Positions 17,148-25,981 of a stretch of DNA of 64,000 bases are shown one piece after another. Both the position numbers and the translations under genes were made by a program. A model generated the notes under the pieces. The model searched no databases and was not told the DNA's origin. It saw only the letters and a list, made by a program, of their open reading frames with translations. The first letter of the stretch is position 1. Every line of letters starts with the position of its first letter. This stretch comes from Trichocoleus desertorum NBK24 (GTDB lineage: Bacteria; Cyanobacteriota; Cyanobacteriia; FACHB-46), in contig NZ_CP116619.1 in NCBI RefSeq assembly GCF_030409055.1, forward strand, positions 3,511,628 to 3,575,627, given 5' to 3'.

Positions 17148-18797
17148 TTAATCGTCTTCTAGCTTTAGAAGTTGTTCATCAATTTGATGCAGACGCGATC
17201 GCACGATCTCCGGAGACAGAATCCGTTTCCGCAACGCATCATTCAAGGCTCCTTTCTCGACTAAGAGTAAGCGTCTACGAATCGCGTCGAGCTTGATGCG
17301 ATCGCCAAACGTTTCTGCCGAGCCATGCCCTACGACTGCTGGATCAGTGCGACGGTTGAACAAGTCGCGTAAGTTTTTCTCCGCCGAAACTACCTGCACC
17401 TGGTAAGCAGAGCGCATTTCTTCAAAAATCGAGCGAGGTAATACTCCCGTTTTCAGCAAACCATCTAATTCATCTTGAGCGGCTTTGGCGGCAATGAGTT
17501 GTGCCTGTAACTCCTCTACTTGCTGGCCTGCATGGGAGATGGGAGACAGTTGCAACTGCCGAACCACCCAAGGCAAGCCCAAGCCTTGCACCACCAATGA
17601 AATCAGTACCGCTCCAAAGACCAAGATAATTAATTCGCCCCGTCCGGGTAAGCTGGCGGGCAAACTGAGTGCTAAGGCCATTGATAGCGACCCTTTGATG
17701 TTGCCGAGAAACAGGACATGCTGCCACCGCAACGGCACAGCGCGATCGAACCTGCCCACAATGGCTAACAAGGGATACACACAGAGCGATCGCCCCACTT
17801 GGTAGGCCAAAACTCCCAGCAACACCGCAGGCAAGGTACGCCATAGCGTTGGCAGATCGATTTCTAAGCCAATCAGCAAAAAGATAAACGTATTAACTCC
17901 AAACCCCGCATAATCCCAGAAACTCAATAGCGTGATGCGGCTGGAAGCAGACACCCCTCGCGACAAGCCTAAGTTGCCGAGAATTAGCCCCGCCACGACG
18001 ACCGCTACCACCCCAGAGACGGCAATCAGTTGGGAAAGCTGAAAGGCTCCGAGCGCCACGGCTACGGTGAGCAGAATGCTACTGAGTGGGTCATCCGAGC
18101 GTACAAACAGCCCTGTGCTTAAGTACCCTAAAGCAGCTCCGACTAAAGAGCCACCGATAATCACCACGATCAGTTCTTGGATACCCTCGCCCACAGTGAG
18201 CGATCCTGTTTCGTAAACCTGCAAAATCAAGCTGAATAAAACTAGGGCTACCCCGTCATTAAATAAGCTCTCGCCTTCTACGATGGTGGACAGTCTCCCT
18301 GGAACTGGGACTTCCTTAAACACAGCAATGACTGAAACCGTATCTGTAATCGCTAGAATTACGCCGACCAAGAGCGCTGGAATCCAGGCAAGTTCCAAAC
18401 CAAATTTGAGGATAATGGCGGTCACCCCCGACGCGATCGCCACCCCAGGCCCAGCCAGTAACACAATTGGCTTCAGCATGCTGCGGAGACGACTGATGTC
18501 AGTGTTGATTGCCGCTTCAAACAACAAAATGGGCAGAAACAAATTCAGAATCAGAGAGGAATCTAGACCGATGCGGCTGGGTAAGAATTCAGCGATCGCG
18601 AGTCCTGCCAACACCAACCCAGTCACATAAGGAATCCGAAATCGCCGTGACAACAAAGCAACGACCGTAGCGACAAGCAAAAGAATAATCAGCGTGGGTA
18701 CTAAGGCTGCAACTTGCCCTTGATTGGAACTGATCAGCAATAACGGTACGTTTCCAAAAAATCCAGTCAGTTGGCTCAAGTGCATGGTTTGGGACAT
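17148..18797 (-). CDS. CPA1-family Na+/H+ antiporter (NhaP-like)
   Basis: A cation:proton antiporter of the inner membrane. About 12 hydrophobic helices fill residues 20-420. The family motifs are present: FLPILLFEAAINTD in an early helix, and VILAITDTVSVIAVFKEV with ESLFNDGVALVLF, which contain the acidic residues used for ion exchange. A hydrophilic C-terminal tail of about 130 residues has coiled-coil character (VEELQAQLIAAKAAQDELDG) and is probably regulatory and cytoplasmic. The frame extends to a TTG at 18830, but the ATG at 18797 (MSQTMHLSQLTG) is the more likely start. Ion specificity cannot be set from sequence; it fits salt and pH homeostasis next to K+ transport genes. Confidence 0.9.
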   Translation of the reverse strand: MSQTMHLSQLTGFFGNVPLLLISSNQGQVAALVPTLIILLLVATVVALLSRRFRIPYVTGLVLAGLAIAEFLPSRIGLDSSLILNLFLPILLFEAAINTDISRLRSMLKPIVLLAGPGVAIASGVTAIILKFGLELAWIPALLVGVILAITDTVSVIAVFKEVPVPGRLSTIVEGESLFNDGVALVLFSLILQVYETGSLTVGEGIQELIVVIIGGSLVGAALGYLSTGLFVRSDDPLSSILLTVAVALGAFQLSQLIAVSGVVAVVVAGLILGNLGLSRGVSASSRITLLSFWDYAGFGVNTFIFLLIGLEIDLPTLWRTLPAVLLGVLAYQVGRSLCVYPLLAIVGRFDRAVPLRWQHVLFLGNIKGSLSMALALSLPASLPGRGELIILVFGAVLISLVVQGLGLPWVVRQLQLSPISHAGQQVEELQAQLIAAKAAQDELDGLLKTGVLPRSIFEEMRSAYQVQVVSAEKNLRDLFNRRTDPAVVGHGSAETFGDRIKLDAIRRRLLLVEKGALNDALRKRILSPEIVRSRLHQIDEQLLKLEDD

Positions 18798-18983
18798 GGG
18801 TAGTTGCAGACGACAAGATTGATGGGGCAACCTGAAGTTGCCTTACGCTCAGTCCAAAGTTTAAGTCGTTACCAAACCTTGAATAAACTCTGCCTAGAAG
18901 CTGCACAGGTTTTTGCAAAATTCGATTAATCTAGGAGTTTAATTAGTTCTTCGCAGTTTAGTACTCGTACAAGGATTAAGTCT

Positions 18984-20252
18984 GTGAGCCCAGAAACGCT
19001 AGTTCCGAATCTTCCTGTAGAGCCCTCAGCGACTACTTTTAGTGCGGCTGAGTTTGATGAATATGTCATGACCACCTACGGTCGTTTTCCCTTGGCACTA
19101 GAGCGAGGATTAGGTTGCCGCGTTTGGGACACAGAAGGCCGAGAGTATCTAGACTTTGTGGCGGGAATTGCTACCTGCACGCTGGGTCATGCTCATCCTG
19201 CTTTGGTAGCCGCTGTGACGCAGCAAATCCAAACGTTGCACCATGTCTCGAACCTCTATTACATTCCGCAGCAAGGTGAATTGGCGAAGTGGTTGGTGGA
19301 GCATTCCTGTGCCGATCGCGCCTTTTTCTGTAACTCTGGGGCGGAAGCCAATGAAGGAGCGATCAAGTTAGCTCGAAAGTATGCCCACACCGTTCTAAAT
19401 ATTAGTGATCCGGTGATCATCACCGCTCATGCCAGCTTCCACGGGCGTACCTTAGCAGCGATCACAGCCACAGGTCAGCCCAAATATCAGAAGAATTTTA
19501 ACCCGTTGGTACCAGGGTTTCACTATGTGCCCTACAACGACTTGGCTGCACTAGAAGCGGCGATCGCGGAGTTAGACAGTCAAGAACGGCGCGTGGCAGC
19601 AATTCTACTGGAGCCGTTGCAAGGTGAAGGCGGCGTAAATCCTGGTGATGTCGCTTATTTCCAGCGAATTCGCGAAATTTGCGACCAGACAGGCATTTTA
19701 TTGATGCTGGATGAAGTGCAAGTAGGCATGGGCCGCTCTGGGAAGCTCTGGGGCTATGAGAACCTGGGAATTGAACCGGATGTCTTTACGTCTGCCAAGG
19801 GTTTGGGTGGCGGTATCCCGATTGGAGCGCTGCTGTGCAAGTCTTTCTGTGATGTGTTTGAAGCAGGGGATCATGCCAGCACCTTTGGTGGCAATCCCTT
19901 TGTTTGTGGGGTAGCGTTGAGTGTCTGCCGCACCCTAGAGCAGGAGAACTTGCTGGCGAATGCTCAAGCGAGAGGGGAGCAGTTACGGACTGGGTTAGAG
20001 GCGATCGCTCAGCGTTATCCGACCTTGCTCACTGAGGTGCGGGGTTGGGGGTTGATTAATGGTTTGGTGTTGCAGCCAGAGGTTAGCTTAACTGCTGGGG
20101 ATATTGTGAAGGCGGCGATGGCGGAGGGGTTGTTGTTGGTTCCGGCGGGGCCTAAGGTGTTGCGGTGGGTGCCACCGTTGATTGTGAGTGAGGCGGAGGT
20201 GGATTTGGCTTTGCAGGCAGTAGAGCGGGCGATCGCGAAGTTGGCGGTTTAG
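18984..20252 (+). CDS. argD: Acetylornithine aminotransferase
   Basis: A class III PLP-dependent aminotransferase that converts N-acetylglutamate semialdehyde to N-acetylornithine in arginine biosynthesis. At 422 residues it is full length. Landmarks are FCNSGAEANEGAIKLARKY (phosphate-binding), LDEVQVGMGRSG (the PLP aspartate) and the Schiff-base lysine in TSAKGLGGGIPIGALL. The GTG start at 18984 is preceded by AAGGA at 18971-18975 at 8-base spacing. It is probably monocistronic, since its 3' flank is a 230-base repeat-rich gap facing the convergent antiporter gene. Confidence 0.95.
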   Translation: MSPETLVPNLPVEPSATTFSAAEFDEYVMTTYGRFPLALERGLGCRVWDTEGREYLDFVAGIATCTLGHAHPALVAAVTQQIQTLHHVSNLYYIPQQGELAKWLVEHSCADRAFFCNSGAEANEGAIKLARKYAHTVLNISDPVIITAHASFHGRTLAAITATGQPKYQKNFNPLVPGFHYVPYNDLAALEAAIAELDSQERRVAAILLEPLQGEGGVNPGDVAYFQRIREICDQTGILLMLDEVQVGMGRSGKLWGYENLGIEPDVFTSAKGLGGGIPIGALLCKSFCDVFEAGDHASTFGGNPFVCGVALSVCRTLEQENLLANAQARGEQLRTGLEAIAQRYPTLLTEVRGWGLINGLVLQPEVSLTAGDIVKAAMAEGLLLVPAGPKVLRWVPPLIVSEAEVDLALQAVERAIAKLAV

Positions 20253-20276
20253 TTCTACTTTGGGTAAATCCGAGCC

Positions 20277-20323
20277 TTGGGGGCACTCGCCCCCAAACCC
20301 CCGCTGAGGGACGGTTGCGTCCC
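20277..20323. repeat. Twin C/G hairpins after argD
   Basis: TTGGGGGC-ACTC-GCCCCCAA (20277-20296) and GGGACG-GTTG-CGTCCC (20308-20323) are two compact hairpins in a typical dispersed cyanobacterial repeat. They are the likely 3' end of argD transcription and could also stop the convergent antiporter transcript. Confidence 0.75.
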
Positions 20324-20392
20324 CCAGACCCCCTCCAAACGAAGCTGAGTGTGAGTGTTTCGAGTTTGCGATCGCTACCGCTTAATTTCTGG

Positions 20393-20476
20393 CTCCTGAC
20401 TCCTGACTCCTGACTTCTAACTCCTCACCCCTCACTCCTCACTGCTCACCTTTCATCCCTCCTCCTTCATCCCTCT
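20393..20476. repeat. Degenerate heptanucleotide tandem array (12 units)
   Basis: Units of seven run without gaps: CTCCTGA three times, then CTTCTAA, CTCCTCA, CCCCTCA, CTCCTCA, CTGCTCA, CCTTTCA, TCCCTCC, TCCTTCA, TCCCTCT. This matches the short tandemly repeated sequence type of cyanobacteria. It ends 4 bases before the antiporter stop codon. Confidence 0.9.
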
Positions 20477-20479
20477 TCT

Positions 20480-21577
20480 CTACGCTGGATGAAAGTAAAA
20501 CGCTGCCCCTAGGACTGTGTAGGTTGCTAAAAGTAGTGCGCCTTCTAGCCAGTTGGATCGTCCGTCTAGGCTGATTAGGTTGGCGACAACGACAGCGATC
20601 GCGACGGCGACGATCTCAAAGGGGTTGAAACTGAGGTCCATGGGTTGACCAATGAACTGACCGACTAAAACTAGGATGGGGGCGACTAGGAGGGCGACTA
20701 GGAGGCTGGACCCCATTGCTACGGAGACGGACAGGTCCATGTTGTTTTTGATGGCAACGCGAACGGCGGTCACATATTCTGCGGCACCACCCACTAGGGG
20801 TAGCAGAATAACGCCAGTGAATAGGGGGGTGAGTCCTAAGCCTGCGGTAGCTTCCTCGACGACGCCGACAAACAATTCTGACTCGAAGGCGACTCCCAGC
20901 GTGGCTATGATCAGGACTCCAATCCAGAGCGGTAGGCTGGGTTTGTGTGTAGTTGCCTCGGAGTGCGAAGGTTGGGCGGCGGTTGATTCTTCTAAATCCG
21001 ATAGCCCGACTTCATAGAGATAACTATGAGTTTTAAGCGAAAACAACAAAGTTAAACCGTAAACGATGATCAGAACTGCGGCAACGGTGAGGGAAAGGTT
21101 GGTCATCGCCTTTGGTTCAACGCCATCCGAGGTGTAGAGCACGACCGCAGGTAAGACGAGTGCGGTCACTGCCAGGGTCATGGAGGAACCATTTACTCGC
21201 GCCACAATCGGTTGAAAGTCTTGCTCTTTGTAGCGCAAACCACCCAAAAACATCGACAGGCCCATTACCAAAAGTAGGTTACTGATGATGGTTCCTGTGA
21301 TGCTGGCTTTGACAATATCAATTAGACCTGCCCGAAGTGCAACCAAGGCAATAATCAACTCGGTGGCGTTGCCAAAAACGGCGTTTAATAACCCACCGAT
21401 GGAGGGGCCAGTAATGACAGCGACTTCTTCGGTGGCTGTACTCAACCAAATTGCCAAGGGAACGATCGCGATCGCTGAGGTGATAAAGACGGCCAGTGAT
21501 CCCCAGTGCAGTTGTTCTGCCGCAATGGAAATAGGGATAAAGACTAATAGACCAAGCGAAAACAGTTTTTTTACCAT
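20480..21577 (-). CDS. cax: Ca2+/H+ antiporter of the CaCA superfamily
   Basis: Exports Ca2+ in exchange for protons. The product has about 11 membrane helices and the two inverted alpha repeats of the family: GNATELIIALVALRAG in the first half and GGAAEYVTAVRVAIKNN with SVAMGSSLLVALLVAP in the second. A hydrophilic loop near residues 195-215 separates the halves. The 365-residue length is normal for bacterial CAX proteins. Start ATG at 21577 (MVKKLFSLGLLV) places a hydrophobic helix at the N-terminus. Cation preference is inferred from family. Confidence 0.93.
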   Translation of the reverse strand: MVKKLFSLGLLVFIPISIAAEQLHWGSLAVFITSAIAIVPLAIWLSTATEEVAVITGPSIGGLLNAVFGNATELIIALVALRAGLIDIVKASITGTIISNLLLVMGLSMFLGGLRYKEQDFQPIVARVNGSSMTLAVTALVLPAVVLYTSDGVEPKAMTNLSLTVAAVLIIVYGLTLLFSLKTHSYLYEVGLSDLEESTAAQPSHSEATTHKPSLPLWIGVLIIATLGVAFESELFVGVVEEATAGLGLTPLFTGVILLPLVGGAAEYVTAVRVAIKNNMDLSVSVAMGSSLLVALLVAPILVLVGQFIGQPMDLSFNPFEIVAVAIAVVVANLISLDGRSNWLEGALLLATYTVLGAAFYFHPA

Positions 21578-21679
21578 AAAGCCACTTGTGGCGTGGATGA
21601 GATAACGGGCATTGCCAATCTAGCAGGCTAGATTAGAATATGCTGCCTATACACTTCAATTTCGTTGGTGGCATTTTCG

Positions 21680-22713
21680 ATGATTTCCAGCCAACCCAAA
21701 ATTGTTGCAGGCATCTACGAAGTTTGTATCGGTGTGGTGGACCCACTAGCACCGATTCAGTACTGGGAGCAATTTGGCTATCGGATTGGGCAAATTGGCG
21801 AGTTAACGGCAGAAACCGCTCAGCAATTGTACGGCGTGAATTCAGCGGTGCGATCGCTGCGGTTGTACCACCAAAATGCCGATCATGGCCTGATTCGTCT
21901 GATGGTTTGGGAACATCCCAACAACGAAGGCTTGGGGTTAGATTCTATGAAGGTGAAAGGCAATCGCTGGGCCACAACCATGACCGCCGATGCCCTCACT
22001 TTGTGGAACCATGCCGAAGAAGCAGCTATTACGGGATGGCCCATCCGTTACATCCAACCACACTGGGAAGTCATCTACAACAAAGATCGCAAAAGTCAGC
22101 CTTTTACCGGAGATGCGATCGGCGTGCGCGAAATGCTGCTGCTGCAACCTCTAGCGCGGCAAGTCTTATTTCAGCGATTCGGCTACAGCCTGCCCACTAC
22201 GGCACCATTCACGAACATGCCTGCTTCAAAACCAGCCAGTTCACCCACATGGGCTTGGTGATTCAAGACGACAGCAAAACCACCCTCAAGTTCTACGAAG
22301 ATGTGCTGGGTTTAGTGCGAGTGCGTGACGACGTAGAAACCAGCTACGAAAGCTCACCTGCCGGACGCCAGATCTTTGACCTAGAACCCGGAGAGCGCTT
22401 CCTCGTCACTGCCTTCGATGAACCCCGCTCATCCCCAACAGACCTCCAATCTGCCCGCTCTGGTAGACTCTACATCATTCGTTTTCCTGAATCTATCCCA
22501 CTCCGCGATCGCTACACCCATGCTCAACTCGGAAGCTTAGGCATGTCACTCTACACCTACCGAGTCCAAGGACTAGAAGCGTTCCGCGATCGCATTCAAT
22601 CTAGTTCAGCCAAGCAACTCACCCAGATCATCCCCAACGAGTTCGGCGAACCCAGCTTTTCTTTCACCGCTCCTGATGGCTACGTTTGGACTTTAGTGGG
22701 TGAGGAGGGATGA
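21680..22713 (+). pseudogene. Frameshifted two-domain VOC (glyoxalase-fold) protein
   Basis: The N-terminal half (MISSQPKIVAGIYEVCIGVV...) reads in one frame from the ATG at 21680 and runs out at 22261. The C-terminal half (HACFKTSQFTHMGLVIQ... to TLVGEEG) reads in another frame up to 22713. The two join naturally near 22192-22197: FGYSLP followed by YGTIHEH requires one base that is absent after CCC. Together they form a protein of about 344 residues with two vicinal-oxygen-chelate domains, presumably a metal-dependent lyase, isomerase or dioxygenase of unknown substrate. Both halves keep normal coding character, so the lesion is recent or is a sequencing error. The next gene overlaps its stop by 4 bases. 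Confidence 0.85.
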
Positions 22714-23186
22714 GAGTTAAAATCATGGCTTCACTTGATTCAGGATGTAATCTATTGGCTGGCTGGACTCAGCTACCGCTCAAAATTAGTAGTTTAGGCT
22801 TACGCACTCCGACTTTGAAAATACGAATCAGTTGGGCGATCGCGGCTTTAATCACAAGTAGTATGAATCTTTTCCTAGCTGCACCTGGAACTGCGGGTGG
22901 GCTAGGGGGAGCTTGGTCAGAGTGGTTGCCGTCAGGAACGACTAATCAGAGTGCTTGTTTGAGTAAAGCCCGACAATTTCTGCTAGCTCAGCGCTTAGTC
23001 CGAGTAGCATCTGACGGTACTGTAACTTACGGCGATTTCAATTCCAAGTTAAATATCACGGTGTTTATGATCTGCTCCGATTTGGGCGATCGCGTTTTGC
23101 TCTTGCTGAGCAGTCGAGATGTTAGCCAAGCGGAGCTACAAAGAATTCGTACCAGCATGACCAACAGTTTTCGGACTCAACCTTGA
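22710..23186 (+). CDS. Hypothetical exported protein, 158 residues
   Basis: Not recognised. A hydrophobic segment at about 42-63 (ISWAIAALITSSMNLFLAAPGTAGG) looks like a signal peptide or anchor, so a later start would be natural. In-frame starts are the ATGs at 22710 and 22725. The mature part is small and contains two cysteines and a conserved-looking GDRVLLLLSSRDVSQ. Its first ATG overlaps the stop of the frameshifted VOC gene (ATGA), and GAGG just upstream could serve ribosome binding, suggesting co-transcription. Function unknown. Confidence 0.65.
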   Translation: MRVKIMASLDSGCNLLAGWTQLPLKISSLGLRTPTLKIRISWAIAALITSSMNLFLAAPGTAGGLGGAWSEWLPSGTTNQSACLSKARQFLLAQRLVRVASDGTVTYGDFNSKLNITVFMICSDLGDRVLLLLSSRDVSQAELQRIRTSMTNSFRTQP

Positions 23187-23271
23187 TCAGAGGAGACAGG
23201 CAGAATTGATAATAGTCGGATGGCTATTGCCGCTTTTCCTCCCGTTTTCTTCGCCGCATCCTTGGGCCACA

Positions 23272-24171
23272 ATGCAGAAATTAATTTCTAAAGACGGTGC
23301 TTTCAGACAACAGCTAACTCCCTACTTATTTCTGTTGCCAGCGCTGATTGTTCTGAGCTTGACCGTTTTTTGGCCTGCTCTACAGGCGTTTTATCTTAGT
23401 TTTACCCGCTTTGAATATGACCTGACCCAACCGCCGCAATGGGCAGGATTCAGCAATCTCCAGCGCCTCTGGACTGATCCTGTATTTTGGCAAACTCTAC
23501 GCAACACGGTGCTTTATCTAGTTTGTGTCGTACCGATTTTAGTCGTAGCACCACTGGGCTTAGCCATCTTAGTCAACCAAAAGCTGCGCGGCATTCGTTG
23601 GTTTCGGGTGGCATTCTACACACCTGTCGTAATCTCAATGGTGGTGGCTGGGATTGCTTGGCGCTGGCTCTACGCCGACAACGGTCTGCTAAATCAATTT
23701 CTCAAGGCGTTGGGGATGACGGAAGGGATTCCTTGGTTGACTAGTCCTCGGTTTGCCCTGTTCAGTGTCATGGCAGTCACGATTTGGAAGGGCTTGGGCT
23801 ACTACATGGTGATTTATCTGGCAGGGCTACAATCGATTCCGGCAGATTTATATGAAGCCGCAGCGATCGATGGCTCCGATGGTATTAAGAAGCATTGGGA
23901 CATCACCGTTCCCTTGATGCAGCCCTACTTGTTTCTTGTGGCGGTGATCTCCTCTATTTCTGCCACCAAAGTCTTTGAGGAAATTTACATCATGACCCAA
24001 GGTGGCCCGCGCAATAGCTCTAAGACGATTGTGTACTACCTCTACGAGCAGGCTTTTCAAAACTTAGAGATGAGTTATGCCTGCACGATTGGCCTAGTGC
24101 TGTTTCTAATTATTCTGAGCTTATCCATTGTGCGCTTGTGGATTGGCGGTCAAGAATCAGCGGTAAGCTGA
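23272..24171 (+). CDS. Sugar-type ABC transporter permease (MalF/UgpA-like)
   Basis: One membrane subunit of a carbohydrate-uptake ABC transporter. About six helices are visible, beginning LTPYLFLLPALIVLSLTVFWPALQAFYLSF. The EAA loop that docks on the ATPase is readable as YEAAAIDGSDGIKKHWDITVPLMQP. The frame opens further upstream at a TTG (23206) that has AGGAG 10 bases before it; the ATG at 23272 gives about 299 residues, typical of UgpA. No partner permease, binding protein or ATPase lies in the window, so partners must be encoded elsewhere. Substrate cannot be predicted. Confidence 0.88.
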   Translation: MQKLISKDGAFRQQLTPYLFLLPALIVLSLTVFWPALQAFYLSFTRFEYDLTQPPQWAGFSNLQRLWTDPVFWQTLRNTVLYLVCVVPILVVAPLGLAILVNQKLRGIRWFRVAFYTPVVISMVVAGIAWRWLYADNGLLNQFLKALGMTEGIPWLTSPRFALFSVMAVTIWKGLGYYMVIYLAGLQSIPADLYEAAAIDGSDGIKKHWDITVPLMQPYLFLVAVISSISATKVFEEIYIMTQGGPRNSSKTIVYYLYEQAFQNLEMSYACTIGLVLFLIILSLSIVRLWIGGQESAVS

Positions 24172-24174
24172 GCC

Positions 24175-24864
24175 CTAAACGATGCCTGAGGTTGTTGGTG
24201 TAGGAGGCGATGTGGTTAAAGCTACTTCTGGCAGAGGCGGTCGCAGACAGAGGTAGATCAGCGGCCCAAACAGAGGAAGTAGAGCGGCTAGCCAAAAAAG
24301 TGGTGGGTTATGCAGACCCCGTCGGGCCATGTCATCGTTTAACAAGGTCGATATGGGAAAGATCAGGCACATTAGGCAAAAGTCGATGCTGATCAAATGC
24401 ACAAAAGACCTGGTTTGCCACTGCTGCACGAAGTCTGTCCAATCTCCCACTATCAAGGCATAGGTAATCAAAGCGATCGCGCAAACCGTTAAGCCAATCC
24501 CCATCAAGCGGGAATCTAACATTTGCAACCAATTGTCTTTAGGTCCAGAAAAGTCTTGATTGGGTTGCCGTAACCCTAAGTAAGGCAACAAACACAACAC
24601 TCCTGTCCCGTTGGAGCCGAGAAAGTAAGGCCACGCTGGAATCGATTGCATCCGCCCATCTGCAAACATCAAGCAGGCATAGATCATCGGCCACACTCCC
24701 ATCAGCCAGAAGATCACCACAAGATAAGTATTCAAGTCTGCCCACTGGAGGGTGAGCAACTTGCGGGCGATCGCCCAAGTATCGGGTTGATCGAGCGGTG
24801 CTAAGCGGATGGTGTATACGACAAACCCTGCCCAAATCCACCACAGCAATATTTTTCTGATCAT
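24175..24864 (-). CDS. Hypothetical multi-pass membrane protein, 229 residues
   Basis: Not assigned to a named family. Five or six hydrophobic helices are spaced over residues 5-215, with the N-terminus MIRKILLWWIWAGFVVYTIR and a proline/threonine-rich cytoplasmic or lumenal tail. Short polar loops hold GLRQPNQDF and DDMARRGLHNPP. The protein resembles conserved membrane proteins shared by cyanobacteria, but I cannot name a role. It converges on the ABC permease with 3 bases between stops. Confidence 0.75.
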   Translation of the reverse strand: MIRKILLWWIWAGFVVYTIRLAPLDQPDTWAIARKLLTLQWADLNTYLVVIFWLMGVWPMIYACLMFADGRMQSIPAWPYFLGSNGTGVLCLLPYLGLRQPNQDFSGPKDNWLQMLDSRLMGIGLTVCAIALITYALIVGDWTDFVQQWQTRSFVHLISIDFCLMCLIFPISTLLNDDMARRGLHNPPLFWLAALLPLFGPLIYLCLRPPLPEVALTTSPPTPTTSGIV

Positions 24865-24996
24865 GACCGGAAAGCGTCTGAAGTAACGCTCAGTTCATTG
24901 ATGTCCGCTCAGTCTAAAGTAGAAACGCAACGTGCTACGTCTGCCTGAAGTCAAATCAAAAGTTAAATCAGCAGTCTAGTTGAATGGAGGTTGAAG

Positions 24997-25341
24997 ATGG
25001 AGCCAGAAACTACCCAGCGCTACGGAGTTGTTTTCGTGACAGCGACCTCCCAAGCAGAAGTCGAGGCGATCGCAGAAGCCTTGATTACAGCGAAGCTAGC
25101 AGCTTGTGTCAGTTTCACCCCGATTCATTCGGTTTACACCTGGCAAGGGCAGGTTCACAAAGACCAAGAATGGCAGCTTTTAATCAAAACCGATTTAACA
25201 AAATTTGCAGCTTTGGTCGCTAAAGTGCAGGAAGTACATTCCTACGATGTGCCGGAAATTATTGCTTTGCCTATCGTGGCAGGTTCACCTTCTTATCTAC
25301 AGTGGATAGGCGAGCAGGTGGGAGAAGAGCTTACGAGTTGA
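24997..25341 (+). CDS. cutA: CutA divalent-cation tolerance protein
   Basis: A small trimeric protein of the CutA1 family, widespread and linked to copper tolerance in E. coli, though its molecular role is debated. The body shows the ferredoxin-like fold wording: VVFVTATSQAEVEAIAEALI, KLAACVSFTPIHSVYTWQGQV, and the C-terminal VPEIIALPI. GGAGG ends at 24990, 6 bases before the ATG at 24997, so this start is preferred over the upstream TTG. The length of 114 residues is normal. Monocistronic by context. Confidence 0.95.
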   Translation: MEPETTQRYGVVFVTATSQAEVEAIAEALITAKLAACVSFTPIHSVYTWQGQVHKDQEWQLLIKTDLTKFAALVAKVQEVHSYDVPEIIALPIVAGSPSYLQWIGEQVGEELTS

Positions 25342-25521
25342 TCGTTGCTTAGGTATTATTTTATATGGTGTGCTTGCGTATTAATACTAGTCGCCTTAGA
25401 ATTTGATGCATAATTCCAGTTGGCGATCGCTTTCGCTCTTTAGTCCCCTCTAGTCCCCTGATCCAGAGAACATAAGAGAGTTAAACGATTTCCTGAACTA
25501 ACCCAATAATTTTAGTTTGCA

Positions 25522-25572
25522 AGAATTTTAGGGGGTGCTCTACCTGTTATTCCTAACCCCCAAAATTCTTTT
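25522..25572 (+). promoter_or_regulatory. Long hairpin ending next to a start codon
   Basis: AGAATTTTAGGGGGT (25522-25536) pairs with ACCCCCAAAATTCT (25556-25569) over 14 base pairs with one bulged A, followed by TTTT. The structure ends 6 bases before the ATG of the 119-residue membrane protein gene. In the mRNA it would occupy the ribosome-binding region; as DNA it resembles the C/G palindromic repeats elsewhere in the window. Confidence 0.6.
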
Positions 25573-25575
25573 GAA

Positions 25576-25935
25576 ATGTCAGAAATAGAGCCTGTTGATC
25601 CTTCCAGTAGCAAACCGGATGATGGAGCTGCGATCGCTTCCAAACCTTATTTAGTTCAGCTACCTTGTTTCGTTCAGCCACGAAGGACTCAAAAAACACA
25701 TCGCTCCAGCCCAACCCTACTTCAACTTTTCGCCCTTGGCCTTCAGGTAGCGCTCTTCTTGGCTGCTAGCGCCAGTGTTGTGTATGGCCTGTTCTACTCG
25801 CCGCTGTCTCTACTGTCTTCAGCGGTTTACCCAGCCGGAATTCCTTGGCTAACTACCCCAGACAGTTGTGAACAAACTGGACGCACTTGGCATCAAGGCC
25901 GTTGTTTCGATTATGACCACAACCCATTGTTTTAG
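25576..25935 (+). CDS. Hypothetical single-span membrane protein, 119 residues
   Basis: Not recognised. The hydrophilic N-terminus (~50 residues, Ser/Pro-rich) is followed by one hydrophobic helix at about 51-72 (LLQLFALGLQVALFLAASASVVYG). A C-terminal part has two cysteines (DSCEQTGRTWHQGRCFDYDHN) that could form a disulphide if the tail is outside the cytoplasm. No ribosome-binding site is visible because a hairpin abuts the ATG. The neighbours (cutA upstream, phosphate transporter convergent) give no functional hint. Confidence 0.65.
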   Translation: MSEIEPVDPSSSKPDDGAAIASKPYLVQLPCFVQPRRTQKTHRSSPTLLQLFALGLQVALFLAASASVVYGLFYSPLSLLSSAVYPAGIPWLTTPDSCEQTGRTWHQGRCFDYDHNPLF

Positions 25936-25981
25936 CTAATTCGGTTTAGCTGCTTTTGCTGAGTTACTTGGGGTGATCGCT

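Noticed and set aside
20393-20476. Possible CRISPR-like repeat array
   Set aside because: Units are seven bases with no spacers; this is a short tandem repeat, not CRISPR.
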